Assembly: GCA_037953625.1 (NCBI GenBank)
Contig: CM075651.1
Location: forward strand, 133,204,501 to 133,268,500
Reading direction: 5' to 3'
Source of the DNA: Crotalaria pallida
Taxonomy: Eukaryota > Streptophyta > Magnoliopsida > Fabales > Fabaceae
DNA: 64,000 bases
Positions 22,329 through 34,800 of this stretch are shown in pieces; position 1 is the first letter of the stretch; each line of letters starts with the position of its first letter. The notes under the pieces are model-generated. The model did not search any database and was not told the DNA's origin. It worked only from the letters and a program-made list of their open reading frames with translations. The translations under genes and the position numbers were made by a program.

Positions 22329-25300
22329 ATGAACGCAATACCATCATCCATGTCTTTCAACCTCACTCACCACCACTACCCTTTTTCCATCATCATCCAT
22401 TTTCACCCTTCTAAACCCTCCTCCCTCCTCTTACCCTCTAAAACCCCTTCCTCTTCACCTCTCTCCTTCTCTGCTTCTTCTTCTTCTTCTTCCAATAATG
22501 CTCTTAACCCTTCAACCACCCCCATTTTCCTCCCTCACCTAATCCAACTAGAAGAACAAGAAAAAGAAGAAGCAGAGGTCACAGAAGAAGAAGAAGAAGA
22601 GAAACAAGCCAATAATAATAATAATAATAACAACCAAGATGACCCAATCTACAAATTCTTCAAAACCCGCTCTTCCCTTCCTTCCAAAGACCCTCAATTG
22701 AAAGGAAAGCTTATCCTTTTTCAGAAGAATCGCCGTACTTCATGGCATCTCGCTCAAAACATTACCCAACAACAACAACAAGGAGAATCTGAACCTGGTT
22801 TTGATGATAACCCTTTCAAGGAAGAAAATGAAGAAATGGGGTTTCATGATAAGGAACAATTACAATTGCCAGAGGGAATTGTGGGTGAAATTGTTGAACT
22901 TGCAAGGAACCTTCCACAAAATGTAACATTGGAGGAGGCTATGAATGGTTTTCAAGGAAAGGTTAGTGAGGAACAGTGTGTGGAGGTTTTGGAGATACTT
23001 GGAAAGGAGAAGCTTTTGGTTTGTTGTTTGTATTTCTTTCAGTGGATGAGGTTGCAGGACCCATCACTTGTTTCACCCAGGGCATGTACAGTGTTGTTTC
23101 CCGCGTTGGGGAATGCAGGGATGGGCGATGAGATATCCGCTTTGTTCCGAAACTTGCCTACTACGAAAGAGTTTAGAGATGTTCGTGTTTATAATGCCAC
23201 GCTTTCGGGCCTTCTGTCTAGTGGCAGGTACTACATTCTTGGCATTTGTGTGTTTTTGAAAACCCTCCTTTGCGAAACTGAGTTTTTATGAACTTGGTTT
23301 TGATTAAAAGTGAGTTCATAATAACTGATTTATGTTCGACTACTTTATTGTTTAAAGTTGTTTAGTAGAATTAATATTGTTTGGATAATGTTGTTAATCA
23401 AACTGGCTTTTAGAAGTGTAATTAACAAATTGGTGATGTGAAAGTTGAAAACGGTTCCAGTAGTTGTTAAAAACCTATTTTGAGTTTTCATGAATAGACT
23501 TGTTCTTCAGTCAAGGTTATAGCTCTTCTAAACCCATTTATAGCTAATTAACTATTGGAGGTGGCAAATACGTTGAAAAAAAAATATATTCAGAAATTGA
23601 GTTTGGATGAAGACCCTCAATTATATGCCAAAGGCACACACATTAGTTTGCTTGTTTCTCTCTTGCTGGTTTTTTGTGTCCTAGGCTAGGAAGGTAAACT
23701 TAAGTAAGAAAGGAAGCAAATGTACTTTTGCTGACGTAGAAGATTACAAATTTAACTTGTATACTTGTAATTATGCTTATCATTGTTTTATTCTCTCCTG
23801 AGAAATAAATGAATGAACAATGTCTCCCAAGCTTGTTATCTAAGCTATAGTAAAACACATGCTCGTTTTCGTTTATGTATCTTAACATTGAAAATGATAT
23901 ATTTCAACATCTTTTAAGTGTAGTTCTGATAAATGATGACATCTGTGAAACTAAACAAATACATCCAAACAAGACAATGTTATGACATGAACATTCACTG
24001 TACTGAACATTGATACTAGTACATTAGTTTTTGCACGATGTGTGGTCAAGTGGTTGTCCATATTATTTGCAAGTTCTCTTAAATTAAATAGTCCCTACTC
24101 TTGTTCAATAGCTCTATATTCTTAATAGCTCTTATTCTTAGAAGGTGGAAGTCGAGTATATCATTTCATAGATGTCTTTTTTTTTTTTGGTAGACAGATG
24201 TCTAATTTTTAAACTTTACCATATTTTATCGCGGAGGCCCTATTGTGGAATTATATCTTTCATTTTGTCTTTAGGTATGAAGATGCTTGGAAGGTGTATG
24301 AGTCTATGGAAACAGATAATATTCTTCCGGATGACGTGACATGCACGGTTATGATTATCATTATAAGAAAACTTGGCCGTACTGCCAAAGATGCATGGCA
24401 ATTTTTTGAGAAAATGAACAGAAAAGGAGTCAGATGGAGTGAAGAAGTCTTAGGTGCATTATTGAAGTCATTTTGTGTTGAGGGTCTGATGAGTGAAGCC
24501 CTCATCATCCAATCTGAAATGGAGAAGAAAGGGGTCTTTTCAAATGCAATTATTTACAACACTCTGATAGATGCATATTGTAAATCCAACTGTGTAGAAG
24601 AAGCCGAGGGCCTTTTTGTTGAGATGAAAGCCAAAGGGATTAACCCCACTGAATCTACTTTCAACATTCTAATGCATGCATACAGCAAAAGAATGCAGCC
24701 TAAAATCGTGGAGAAGCTAATGGCAGAAATGCAGGATTTTGGCTTGATGCCAACTTCCAAATCATATACTAGTCTAATCAGTGCATATGGTAAGCAGAAA
24801 AATTTGAGTGACATGGCTGCAGATGCATTCTTGAAGATGAAGAAAGTTGGGATTAAACCCACTCCACATTCATATACTGCTCTGATCCATGCATATTCAG
24901 TTAGTGGCTGGCATGAGAAAGCTTATGCAGCATTTGAAAACATGCAAAGGGAAGGCATTAAACCTTCGATAGAAACCTACACTGCTTTACTGGATGCCTT
25001 TAGGCGTGCTGGTGATACTGAAACATTGATGAAAATATGGAAGTCGATGCGTAGCGAGAAAATTGAAGGAACACAGGTTACATTTAACACTCTTGTTGAT
25101 GGTTTTGCTAAACAAGGTCACTACATAGCAGCAAGAGATGTGATATCTGAATTCGAGAAGGTTGGATTGCACCCAACAGTGATGACGTATAATATGCTGA
25201 TGAATGCGTACGCACGAGGAGGGCAACACTTAAAGCTGCCGCAGTTGCTGAAAGAGATGGAAGCTCATAAACTGAAACCAGATTCTATAACTTACACAAC

Positions 25301-25562
25301 TATGATATATGCCTTTGTCCGTGTTCGAGATTTTAGGCGCGCATTTTTTTATCACAAGAAGATGGTGAAGAGTGGGAAGTTGCCGGATGTTGAGTCTTAT
25401 CAGAAGCTTCGGGCAATTCTGGATGTAAAAGCTGCGATAAAAAACAAGAAGGATAGGCGTGCACAAATTGGTATAGCTAAGAAAAAGATGGGCATTTTGA
25501 AACCAAAGGGAAAGAAAGACGAGTTCTGGAAATACAAGAAAAGAAATGTGAGAGAACCATAG
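22329..25562 (+). CDS. EMB1006: Chloroplast PPR protein, EMB1006-like
   Basis: P-class pentatricopeptide repeat protein, expected to bind organelle RNA. Exon 1 is 22329-23227, exon 2 is 24275-25562 (junction AGTGGCAG|gt...ag|GTATGAA); 2187 bp, 728 aa. The N terminus is Ser/Thr/His-rich without acidic residues for about 65 residues, fitting a chloroplast transit peptide. A Glu-rich run and an Asn run encoded by AAT/AAC repeats follow. From about residue 280 to 670 there are roughly 11 PPR motifs, e.g. YNTLIDAYCKSNCVEEAE, FNILMHAYSK, YTALLDAFRRAGDTETL. The lysine-rich C terminus ends DEFWKYKKRNVREP. Order, length and C-terminal wording match Arabidopsis At5g50280 (EMB1006, embryo lethal), recalled from memory. 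MNAIPSS is chosen as the start because it is the first ATG and begins the transit-like region. Confidence 0.92.
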
Positions 25563-26260
25563 TTCTGATGTTTGTATATAGTAAATGCAAAGATGCAATG
25601 CAACGCCCTGCTGGAATTGTAAGGTCAATTTTGACCCAGTTTGATTGCTCTGAGGTATAAATGGATGACATAGGGCCTTTTTTATTTTAATTTTAAATGT
25701 TGTCACCATACATTGCCTCTTCAATCAGCAATATATGTCACCGATTTTCAGGTAGATGTGGCTAGTTAAATTTTAAATATTTGTTCGGTGACATTTTGAA
25801 AACAATGATAGGTGCAGCAAGTACAAGAAGTATTCATGTTTTAGGTAGATCCAGAGTATGATTGTGGTTTTCCTTGGGGCTGTACTGAACCCGATATATT
25901 CCTGTCACTCATATAGTATAGTTTTCTTTCTAAAACAAATTCTAGTCTACACCATTTTTCAAAAGTTTGTTGCCGCTTTAGAGTTATTTTTTCCTTAATA
26001 GGTATAAAAGATTTTTAGCCTTAAAAATGGTTGTTTGATAATCATATGTTTTGGGTGAAACTATTTTTTCATCTTTGCTATTGTATAAAAAGATGTCCCA
26101 TTTGAGCTTTCTTATTGCTCCATTTTGAAATCCTGGCTTATTAGGAAAAGTTGAGCAATGCTGAACAACTAAGGTATCCATGTGGCATTGTTGGTTACCA
26201 ATTCAATTTTCAATTTTATTTTATTTTTTTTAATTTTTGAAATTTGAAATTCAAAATTAA
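25563..26260. other. 3' region of the PPR gene and intergenic DNA
   Basis: Probable 3' UTR, then unassigned sequence. About 58 bp at 26004-26062 (AAGATTTTTAGCCTTAAAAA...) is repeated directly at 28318-28375, just beyond the right end of the candidate Helitron. Confidence 0.5.
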
Positions 26261-26319
26261 TCTATCTATTCTAATAACTCCTTATATTTGCACTTTCTTT
26301 TTTTTCCTATCTATTCTAA

Positions 26320-26445
26320 ATTTTTTTTTTCTGGATTTGCACTTTCTATGTTTCTCATTCTTGGTGCAGGAGATAATTTATTCAAAAATTTTTTTTTCTG
26401 GATTTGCACTTTCTATGTTTCTCATTCTTGGTGCAGGAGATGCTT
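26320..26445 (+). repeat. About 70-bp direct tandem duplication
   Basis: CTGGATTTGCACTTTCTATG plus TTTCTCATTCTTGGTGCAGGAGA occurs at about 26332-26374 and again at 26399-26441, with poly(T) linkers. It ends in TGCAG, resembling a duplicated intron 3' end. It lies within the candidate Helitron. Confidence 0.8.
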
Positions 26446-27871
26446 CTGGTTTGTTCCTATTCTTGGCTCTAACATATGCATCTCATTAACTAACTTCTTC
26501 TTCTTCTTCTTCTTTCAACATCAAAATTTATTGCAACTCATTTGCTTCTTTTTCTTCTTCTTCTTTCTTTTTCTGAGTAATTCTCAACAATTATACAGTT
26601 ACAAAACTTATAAATTACAATGGTAGTTACAACAAGTTACATTTACAAAAAGAGGATTTCATTCTCTCGTCTTTCACTTGCTATATTTCTCGTGAAGATA
26701 TCTCCAATGGTTATGGGCCAAAGGTGCTTCCATGTCACGCAAAAGGTGCTTCCATGGGCAACCGGTTTTTTAATACTTTATTCAACATCTTACGCAATAT
26801 CATATTTTAATGACTTTTCTTATTCTTATTGTTTTGGTGGTAATCAATTGAAGCATATTTATGATCCATTATTGGTATGATATAACATTTTTTAACATTA
26901 ATTTCTTTAATTATATTACATAATAACATGGATTTATATAATTACGTTGTTATCAGCATAATGAAATTTATAATTATGAAGTATGATTAACAATTTTAAT
27001 AAATATGGACTATAATTTACTTTCCATTTGTTTTAAGTTGGGTTGCTTCACTCCATTTTTCTTCTTCTATTATTCATTGCTTTTGATTTTTATTTTTTGG
27101 TTGCCAAAATCGTAGAACAAGGGAAATTTGCGGCAGGAATAACCATTCAAATTGATTTTGCTAAGTTAGATGATTTTTTTGGATCTTCTTAATTGAAATG
27201 ATGTACTGTACACCTTGGAATATTTTTTTTTGTAATTTATATGGTTTTTTATGTGAAGTAGCTACTTATATTGCTGATGATTACGACTAGGCTATTGAAA
27301 AGAGGATAGAAAGGATGCATTACACATGGATTGATGAAACTCCAAACGTTTAATTTTCTAATTTCTTTTTTTTGCTTTTGACTTAGAAGAAGCTACCTTA
27401 GTTTCCTAATTTTTGTTTCAAATGTTTCATATTACTTTCTGAATGTTAGGGTTTGAAAATTGTTACAGTGATAAGAATGTAGTTTATTTGAAAAAAAAAT
27501 TTAAAAAGAAAAATGTTCATACATTTATCTTTTTTTAAAATGCTCATATCCTTATTTTTTTGTTATTCCATAATAAGATAATAAATAATCCTTATTATTC
27601 AAAAAATTGACAAAAATTGACAAAATTGTTATCCGAGAACTCATATTTTGAGTTATTATTCAATTCCTTTCAACTTGTGTTATCACACATTTGTTATACA
27701 AGATAAAATCAATTCAAAAGTATATGCTTTGTTTAAAAATTTGTGATCGCCAAGAATTACTTTACCTATGAATAAAGCAAAAGTTTTTTTGATATCCATG
27801 TATAACGGTTTCTAGAAGATCTTTTTTAATTGTATAGTAGTTTCTAGAAATTAGAGGCAAGTGTGCTAGAG

Positions 27872-27874
<3 letters not shown>

Positions 27875-27910
<36 letters not shown>
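27875..27910. repeat. (TA)n microsatellite
   Basis: About 18 TA units within the candidate Helitron. Confidence 0.92.
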
Positions 27911-27912
<2 letters not shown>

Positions 27913-28305
27913 TGCGGAACAAGGGTAAATTGCTAAATTGGGATGGTCAACCTGTAGAAAATTTTCTCATATCTAGCCATTTCTCACAATTTTCATTTTC
28001 ATATCTACCTTATGAAATTTAAACATTTTCTCTTTCATTTTTTTGAATTTTGAATATTGGTTCTTCAATTAGATGTAAATTATAAGTATCTCTTATTTGC
28101 ACAAATTTTAATGAATAAAGTCATCTAAATATCAATAAATTAATATTATTTCACAAATAGAATATAACTTATGTAATTATAACTTATGTAATATAATAAA
28201 TTTAATACTCAATTATTAATACTTAATTATTAACTAGCTAAGTTCCACTATTAAAAAAAAAGCAAGACGCGTGCAGACCCGTGCAATGCACGGGCTAAAA
28301 ACTAG

Positions 28306-29090
28306 TTAAATGGTATATAAAGATTTTTAGCCTTAAAAATGCCTGTTTGATAATCACATGTTTTGGATGAAACAACTATCCAAGTTTTGCTCTCCAGTAT
28401 CTCAGTGAAAATGAAAATGAATGTAGGGCAATGAACCAAAGTTGTCAGGTGCAGCGTGCACCCCATGTGTAAATGGATTTGTATGGATAAGTAAAGGCAA
28501 CCGACGACCTGGTAATCCGGTAAAAAAGCAAAACATTAAAAACCGGCGTGGATGAGGGCAGTTTTATTTTATTATTACAAACATAGCTCCATTCCATGTC
28601 CATGATGGATGACCTCACACTCGACCTTCTTAAATCACTGTTTCGATTTCCACTTCTCCCTCTTCGGGTTCGGTTTCCCCTTCTCCTTCTTCGGTTTCCT
28701 TTACCAGTTCGTTTACGGTTTCCCCTTGTCCCTGACCGTTTCGATTTTGGCCAGGATCTGAGAAGGAATCAAAATTTTGGCAATCAAACTTCTCAAATCT
28801 AGTCACCAAAAGGCTTTACATGTCGTTGATTTAGCACTCCCAGCATCAATTTTGAATCTGAAGATTCCCTATTTGTATTAGGGTTTTTAATTGCCCCTTT
28901 CCTTCTTCCCCAAATATTTCGGTTTCTGGTGTTATGTTTTTTGTGGTTTGATACTCTGTAAAATGGTTGAAGGTTGCTGCTCTGTAAAAAATGGTTGAAG
29001 AAAGCAAATTTTTAAAGGTTGAACACATCAAATTTATTATAAAAAAAAAAAACTACCTCAAAAACTAAGCTAATTTATTTTAAAAAAAAG
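28306..29090. other. Intergenic stretch with CTTC/TTCGG-rich block
   Basis: A pyrimidine-rich, quasi-repetitive block at 28640-28745 (CGGTTTCCCCTTCTCC type) gives an Arg/Leu/Pro-rich open frame, which I regard as low complexity rather than coding. GTCAGGTGCAGCGTGCACC at 28445 has a close match, GTCAAGTGCAACGTGCACC, at 30831, so the two may flank one larger insertion. Confidence 0.4.
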
Positions 29091-29595
29091 TACCTCAATG
29101 TTGGGACGTAAGGTGCTTTGGGCAAATTAATACCTACATCCTAGCTGGGACGTAGGGTGTTTAAAAAATAAATGCACATACGTGTTAATTTTGACGTATA
29201 GTTTGTAAAAAAAATTGCCCCTACGTCTCAGGTGGGACATAGAGTGTTTTAAAAAATTAACTCATATGTCTTAAATGGAACGTAGTGTGTTTTTTTAATA
29301 AATTTAATACCTATTTCTTTTGATAAAAATTAACACGCACGTCTTAGTTAAGACGTAAGATGTTTTTGAAATAAATAAAAAAGCCTTACGTCTTATTCAA
29401 GACGTAGATGTTAACATTATATACATCAGCTTTATTTCTCATGTAAGACGTAGGTGTATAAATAAAAATAATTATACTCCTCACTTGAGGCGTAGGACAT
29501 AGTACTGCAGCAATACGTGCAAGTGTGAACACTAAGTGCAAGTGTGAGCTAGTGCCTAAGTCATGTGCTAGTGCCTACTTCAATGTTGAGATGTA

Positions 29596-29877
29596 CTCCC
29601 TCCGGCTCGAATTATAAGCAACAAAAAACATACTACTCTTGGTTTAAAATATAAGCAAAACTAACTAACTTTATTAAATTTTTTCTCATTCCCAATGCCA
29701 CTTTCCTATAACATCTCTAGAAAATTGTAATCTTAATTAATTTTTGTTTCATTCCCAATACTACTTTCCAAAAATACCTCTATTTTTTATAAATTTGAGA
29801 AAATTAAATACAGTCAACTAACCTCCTTAATAAGCGTAAAAGTGGTTAAAAATACTTATAATTCGAGCCGGAGGGAG
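29596..29877. mobile_element. Stowaway-type MITE (282 bp), family A copy 2
   Basis: CTCCCTCCGGCTCGAATTAT / ATAATTCGAGCCGGAGGGAG ends flanked by TA (29594-29595, 29878-29879). Same length as the copy at 4704-4985 but inverted. It interrupts copy 1 of the palindrome-array duplication. Confidence 0.94.
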
Positions 29878-30085
29878 TACATGTATGTGCTATACAATGT
29901 AAAATTGTCCATGCGTCTCAGGTGGGACATAGAGTGTTTTAAAAAATTAACTCATACGTGTTAGATGAAACGTAGTGTGTTTTTTTAATAAATTTAATGT
30001 CTATTTCTTTTGATAAAAATTAACATGCACGTCTTAGTCAAGAGATATGATTTTTTGAAATAAATAAAAAAGCCTTACGTCTTAT

Positions 30086-30447
30086 TAGTATTGGCAAAAC
30101 AGGCCGCGACCCGCAGGCCCCGCCCGCTCGCAATTTTTTGCGGGCAGGGCACAAGTTTTGTCGAAAAAAATTAAATGCGGACAGGCATGCCCGCCCATTA
30201 TTTTTTGCGGGCGGGCTGCAGGCGGCCCGCGGGCTTGAATATTTTTTTTTAAAATAAAACCACCTTAATGTCATACACTATTTGAGGGCGGTTTGCGAGC
30301 ATTTTGCGGGTGGACGGGCCGCCCGCACTTTTTTTAAAAAAAAAATTGTGCTAAAAATAAAGAAAAAAAATATTAATTTAGTTTATTTTTTAAATGCGGG
30401 CCGAGTGCGGGCGCGGGCCATGCCCGCCCCCCGTTTTGCCAATACTA
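30086..30447. mobile_element. hAT-type MITE (362 bp), TAGYATTGGCAA family copy 1
   Basis: Ends TAGTATTGGCAAAACAGGCC and, reverse-complemented, TAGTATTGGCAAAACGGGGG, with an exact 8-bp target duplication CGTCTTAT (30078-30085, 30448-30455). The arms are rich in GCGGGC. It interrupts copy 2 of the palindrome array. The ends match the element at 49171-51672. Confidence 0.93.
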
Positions 30448-30740
30448 CGTCTTATTAAGACGTAGATGTTAACATTATATACATCAGCTTTACGTCTCAC
30501 GTAAGACATAGGTGTATAAATAAAAATAATTATACTCCTCACTTGAGGCGTAGGACATAGTACCGCGACAGTACGTGCAAGTGTGAGCAGTACTAGTGCC
30601 TATATGTCATGTGCTAGTGCCTACGTCAATGCTGCGATGTACATGTACGTGCTATACAATGTGTTGTTGTACCTTGTTTTTGTCTTATCTATGTAAGTAT
30701 AATAAAAAATGTCCTACGCCTCTGTCGAGTCGTACAAATA

Positions 30741-31879
30741 ATAATCACCAAAATTACCGTTTTATCCCTGCTTAAATTTAACGAATTTAAAAAATATAAA
30801 TCGAAGAAACGGGCTGAACCCGGTAAAAAATGTCAAGTGCAACGTGCACCAAACCCCAAGCAAGTCCACTGAATCCGGCACCATAAATGTAATACCTTGC
30901 AAGTTGCAACAACGAAACCTGAGGTTTTAAACTTAGGCCCAACTAAGATGATATTAAAAGCAAATTATACACATTATTGGGTTAAGTAATTTAAGTTCAA
31001 TGAAAGCTTGACAGCTGTTGTTTCATGAAGTGTGTCACACATTTTGATTGGTCACATGATTTTAGTATCTAATAATAATCATTGGTCAAGCTTTCATCCT
31101 GCAGAGTTTAAATTTAGCCAAGATAAGCTTAAGTTAACTTATTGTTAACTCTAACCCAAAGTAGATTACACATTAGGGTCAATACATGGTCACAAAAGAA
31201 GGAAGCATACCTGTTTCCATTTCAACAATGGCTCCCAATGTTTCCTCCTCTTATAGTAAAGATACACAAGTGAGAATCAAAGAAAAGAAACATTGGCTAA
31301 CCATGATCTTTATGGCATTTGGTGCAATAAAGAACACAATTGTTTCCATATTATAACAGGAAATTAAGATAATTAACCATGAAAAACAGGGAAATTTTAT
31401 TAACACACGTTGTGTTGTTACTCACTCTCGTTGGATAATCTATCCGATTATATAAACAAAATTAGATGGCTCATTTGACCGTGTAAAAATCAAATGGCTC
31501 ATCCGACTGAGTGTAAGTAATAGAATAACGGGTGTTGATAAAATTTCCCATGAAAAACATTGAAAGAAATTTACTAGTAAACATTAAATGGTGGCTTGAA
31601 TCAGTAACTCTGAAAGGAATTGCAGGCAGAACTGCAGTCCAAACTGGCAGAAGAGAGAAATAGGGTGCAAATGCAGCAGTAGCCTTCTCAAGTTTTAACT
31701 GTAGTGAAATCATTTATCACTTGTACAAAATCATGTTCTAACAATGCCAATCATGTAACACCTCCAATTTTGGAAAAGTCCCTACAATTCAACTCCACAT
31801 CAAATAATCTAATCCATCCTGAGCTGCCAATGGTCACCTTCTCTAGAACAATGCTAATGTATCAAAACTGGAGATGACC
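30741..31879. other. Intergenic DNA and 3' region of the RUS3-like gene
   Basis: A small hairpin at about 31000-31097 (AATGAAAGCTTGAC / GTCAAGCTTTCAT arms) may be a MITE. The part nearest 31880 is probably the RUS3-like 3' UTR. No other gene was seen. Confidence 0.4.
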
Positions 31880-34800
31880 CTAATCGAGTTTTTCTTCCAA
31901 TGGTTCATAGATCCAGTTTGCCCTCCAGATTATAGGCGATAGAAGCCGCTCCGTTTTCCAACCTAATGACTTGAGCTGCATTAAAAACAAAGTGTGTACT
32001 TAATCTCCCACTTAGTCGAGATAAATTCAAGCAAGTGCTTGTGTCATTCTATCGATTTAGTTTGATTCCCATATCATGAATTTTATAAGTTCATCAAGAA
32101 AGAAAAAGTTTAATGTATCGCAAGGTTAAGAAATAAAATAATGTAAATAAGAAGCTAAAAAGAATTTAACTACAAGGTTAAAGAAGTACCTTCTGAATAT
32201 ATATTTCGTAGTGACTATCCATCCACATTTGACCATCTGAATGCAAGGATTTGCTTTTACCAATATTATTTGCCAGGACAAGAGCATGAATAAATGATCT
32301 TAGCACATCTGCGGCATTTGAATCTTTATGCACAATAACATTAATGATTTCCCTCCTCTCGACTAGTAAGTACTTGGCTGTATATGGAAACAACAAAGAA
32401 GAAATGAGGTTCAAGATTCTAGATGGAAGGCAGAAACTCAGTAGTCAAGATAACATGGAGAGAGCTTAACCTTTTGTGTAGTAAGATGCAGCAGAAAGCA
32501 AAAGCTCCTTACTGTCAGCATCACACAGAAAATGAATTTGCTTAGTAAGCTTTATTAATGACATTTCAAAGGTATAATTCCATCATAATTAAACCATGAT
32601 CATGCAAAGGGTAAGCTTTGGCTGATTAATGATTTCAACTTTGAAAAAGGCTTTGCTTGCTAATTATAACACATTAGTTCAATCTTATTCGTATGATTTG
32701 AGCTATTATAAGTTAGAACAGGATCTAGTGGACCATTGGGTTTAATAATGATAATCAGACCATGTTTTGGCTACTCACATTTCCATGTTATTAAATGACG
32801 AAACTCTCATGCCAAGACATACTTTCTTATCCAGTGAATTAGTATTCTTTGGAAGCTGTATGGGTAAAACATGCTCCAGCGAAGAGACCTGTTCAGGGGA
32901 GAGAACTGGCAAAAAGTTTAGAAGCAAGCATTAACATACATAATTATAATGAAGAAAAAAAAGATTTAGTTAGCTTTTGAAGTATTGTAAATTACATTCT
33001 CCTTGACAGAATACTGACACTATCAAATCAACCTTGTTTCTGGGAGGTGGTTGTTGAAGGGTTTAAAAACACGAGTCAGAGATCTCCAAACAACAATTGA
33101 AATTTAGACTACAATGATCTTGACTTGAACAAGGTGACACAACTTTGTTCTAAGATGCTGCCAATTTTATGCTAAAGATTAATAACGGCATAATAGAGAA
33201 TTATCTAACACTGACGATAAGTGTGGATGCCAGAAAGCAATGCAATAAAGAATAGAAAAAGACAATACCTTGGCCAGTCTTCATGAAATGCTGCAAAAGA
33301 ATAGAGCTCCTTCCAGGGTTTAATGATGTCAATGCCAGACATCGAACAGCTCGGTAGTTAGCTGCATTTGAAAAGATAAAGAATTTGTATTATCAGGTTT
33401 TCATATATGACACTGGTGTTCAGATTTAGATATTGAATTTGGAAAAATATATATGCATGAAAAAGGTGCCCATCTACCTTGAACTTTCAGATTAAATTAC
33501 GAGCTTTAACTTGACAAAGAAAACGGGATTAAGCAAAAAATGTTTTCAACTGTAGAGAAAGAAAAATAGTACAATCCTATTAATGAGTCTACCCTTGGGA
33601 GACAAAAGAAATTCAATATTTTCTTCTTTCATAAACCACTGACAAATATTTCAAAACAATAAAACGTTACATGGCATAAACAAACATTCTCCATAACCTG
33701 TACTGGAAAAATGGATAACAGTTTGTCCCAAACACACTTGTAAGAAATGGACTTGTCATCAATATATAACCTCCTTTTATTACTTGATAAGTTCCAGATG
33801 CCCAAGGATTTCCCCTTCTTTTTCTTATAGTTTGTACAACAAAAGCAGTATGAATGATTTTATTTCTTATGTTACATTTTATCTTCATAACTCTACAATG
33901 CAAAGGATATATGTATAAAGTAAATTACAATTTAGAAACGTACCATACATATGGAACAGGGTCAGAGACAAAAAAGAAAACCAAATGGCAAGTGGATGTC
34001 CAATGGTTATGCGAGCAACAAGCATACCGAGTGCCATGCCAATCATTGTGGCTACTGTTTCTTGACTTCCTTCCTGTAGATACATGTTAAAATCGAAAGT
34101 CAAAATATTAAGAAAAAGAACAGAACAAAAGACTTGAATCTCATCTGGTAATATAAACCTTTAGAAAGAATGCAACTCATACCTTAGCAGATATATCTGC
34201 AGCATTATCCTGAAGAGCAAAATGCTGAGTCAAAGCTGCTCTGGTGGCTCCACTTGCAACACCAGCTAGTTTGGAATCATATTTTTTAGAGACAGTAAAT
34301 AAAAAAATTAAGATACAATAAAACATCAATCAGGAAATATATTTTTTGTAAATGTCCTAATTTTGTATATTTCCAAAACATGTATTTCTGGTAAACAGAT
34401 TGATTTGTTGGGAAATATCAAATCATCTAAAGTCACTTTAAATTGCATGTTCTACTGCACCAAAAAAAAAATAAAAAATAAAAAAAAATTGTCTGACGTC
34501 TTTACTTACGTGGAAAACAAAGAGGAGAAACCTACAGTTACTATCAGTGATGTTGCTAATCTAATTTTGAAGTAATTTGAACTTACTAAATGATCTTGAT
34601 ATGCTCCCTAGGCAAACAATAATCACAAAAGCTGATGGAAACAATGGAGAAATGAGGTCCATTAGCATTCCTGCAGTCAACGTGAAAAAGCTTAACAAAT
34701 CAATGTGGGATATATTCATACAAAGAATGCAATATGAAAGATCATAATAAACATAGACCAGCATCAATAAAATTTACACTACTGAGCTCATGTTATGTTT

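Larger units (their letters stand above)
26261..28305 (+). mobile_element. Candidate non-autonomous Helitron (2045 bp)
   Basis: The right end has the Helitron signature: a perfect hairpin CCCGTGCA/TGCACGGG (28278-28294) about 7 bp before CTAG (28302-28305), followed by T. The left end is proposed at TCTATCTATTCTAATAACTC (26261), preceded by A, which fits insertion between A and T. There are no terminal inverted repeats or target duplication, as expected. No Rep/helicase frame is present. The left boundary is the weaker call. Confidence 0.6.
29090..30740. repeat. Array of short TACGTCT/AGACGTA palindromes with 0.45-kb tandem duplication
   Basis: Many imperfect palindromes of 18-24 bp, e.g. 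CTACGTCTCAGGTGGGACAT (29219), CACGTCTTAGTTAAGACGTA (29337), TTACGTCTTATTCAAGACGT (29387), CTCACTTGAGGCGTAG (29479), recur at irregular spacing. A unit running from CGTCTCAGGTGGGACATAG to CTATACAATGT is present twice in tandem (about 29221-29906 and 29915-30660). Copy 1 is split by the Stowaway 29596-29877 and copy 2 by the hAT MITE 30086-30447. No coding was seen. It resembles the subterminal motif arrays of CACTA-type transposons, but no CACTA ends were found. Confidence 0.75.

Noticed and set aside
24260..25229. Minus-strand frames of 80-102 codons
   Set aside because: Shadows of the PPR repeats of the EMB1006-like gene.
25230..25724. 164-codon minus-strand frame across the PPR stop codon
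   Set aside because: Antisense to the conserved C-terminal PPR exon; no motifs and no splice support.
28596..28802. 68-codon Arg/Leu/Pro/Phe-rich frame
   Set aside because: Generated by a repetitive CTTC/CGGTTTCC block; no domain or splice context.
29090..30740. CRISPR-like regularly repeated palindromes
   Set aside because: Spacing is irregular, repeats are imperfect and the context is a plant nuclear genome with introns.
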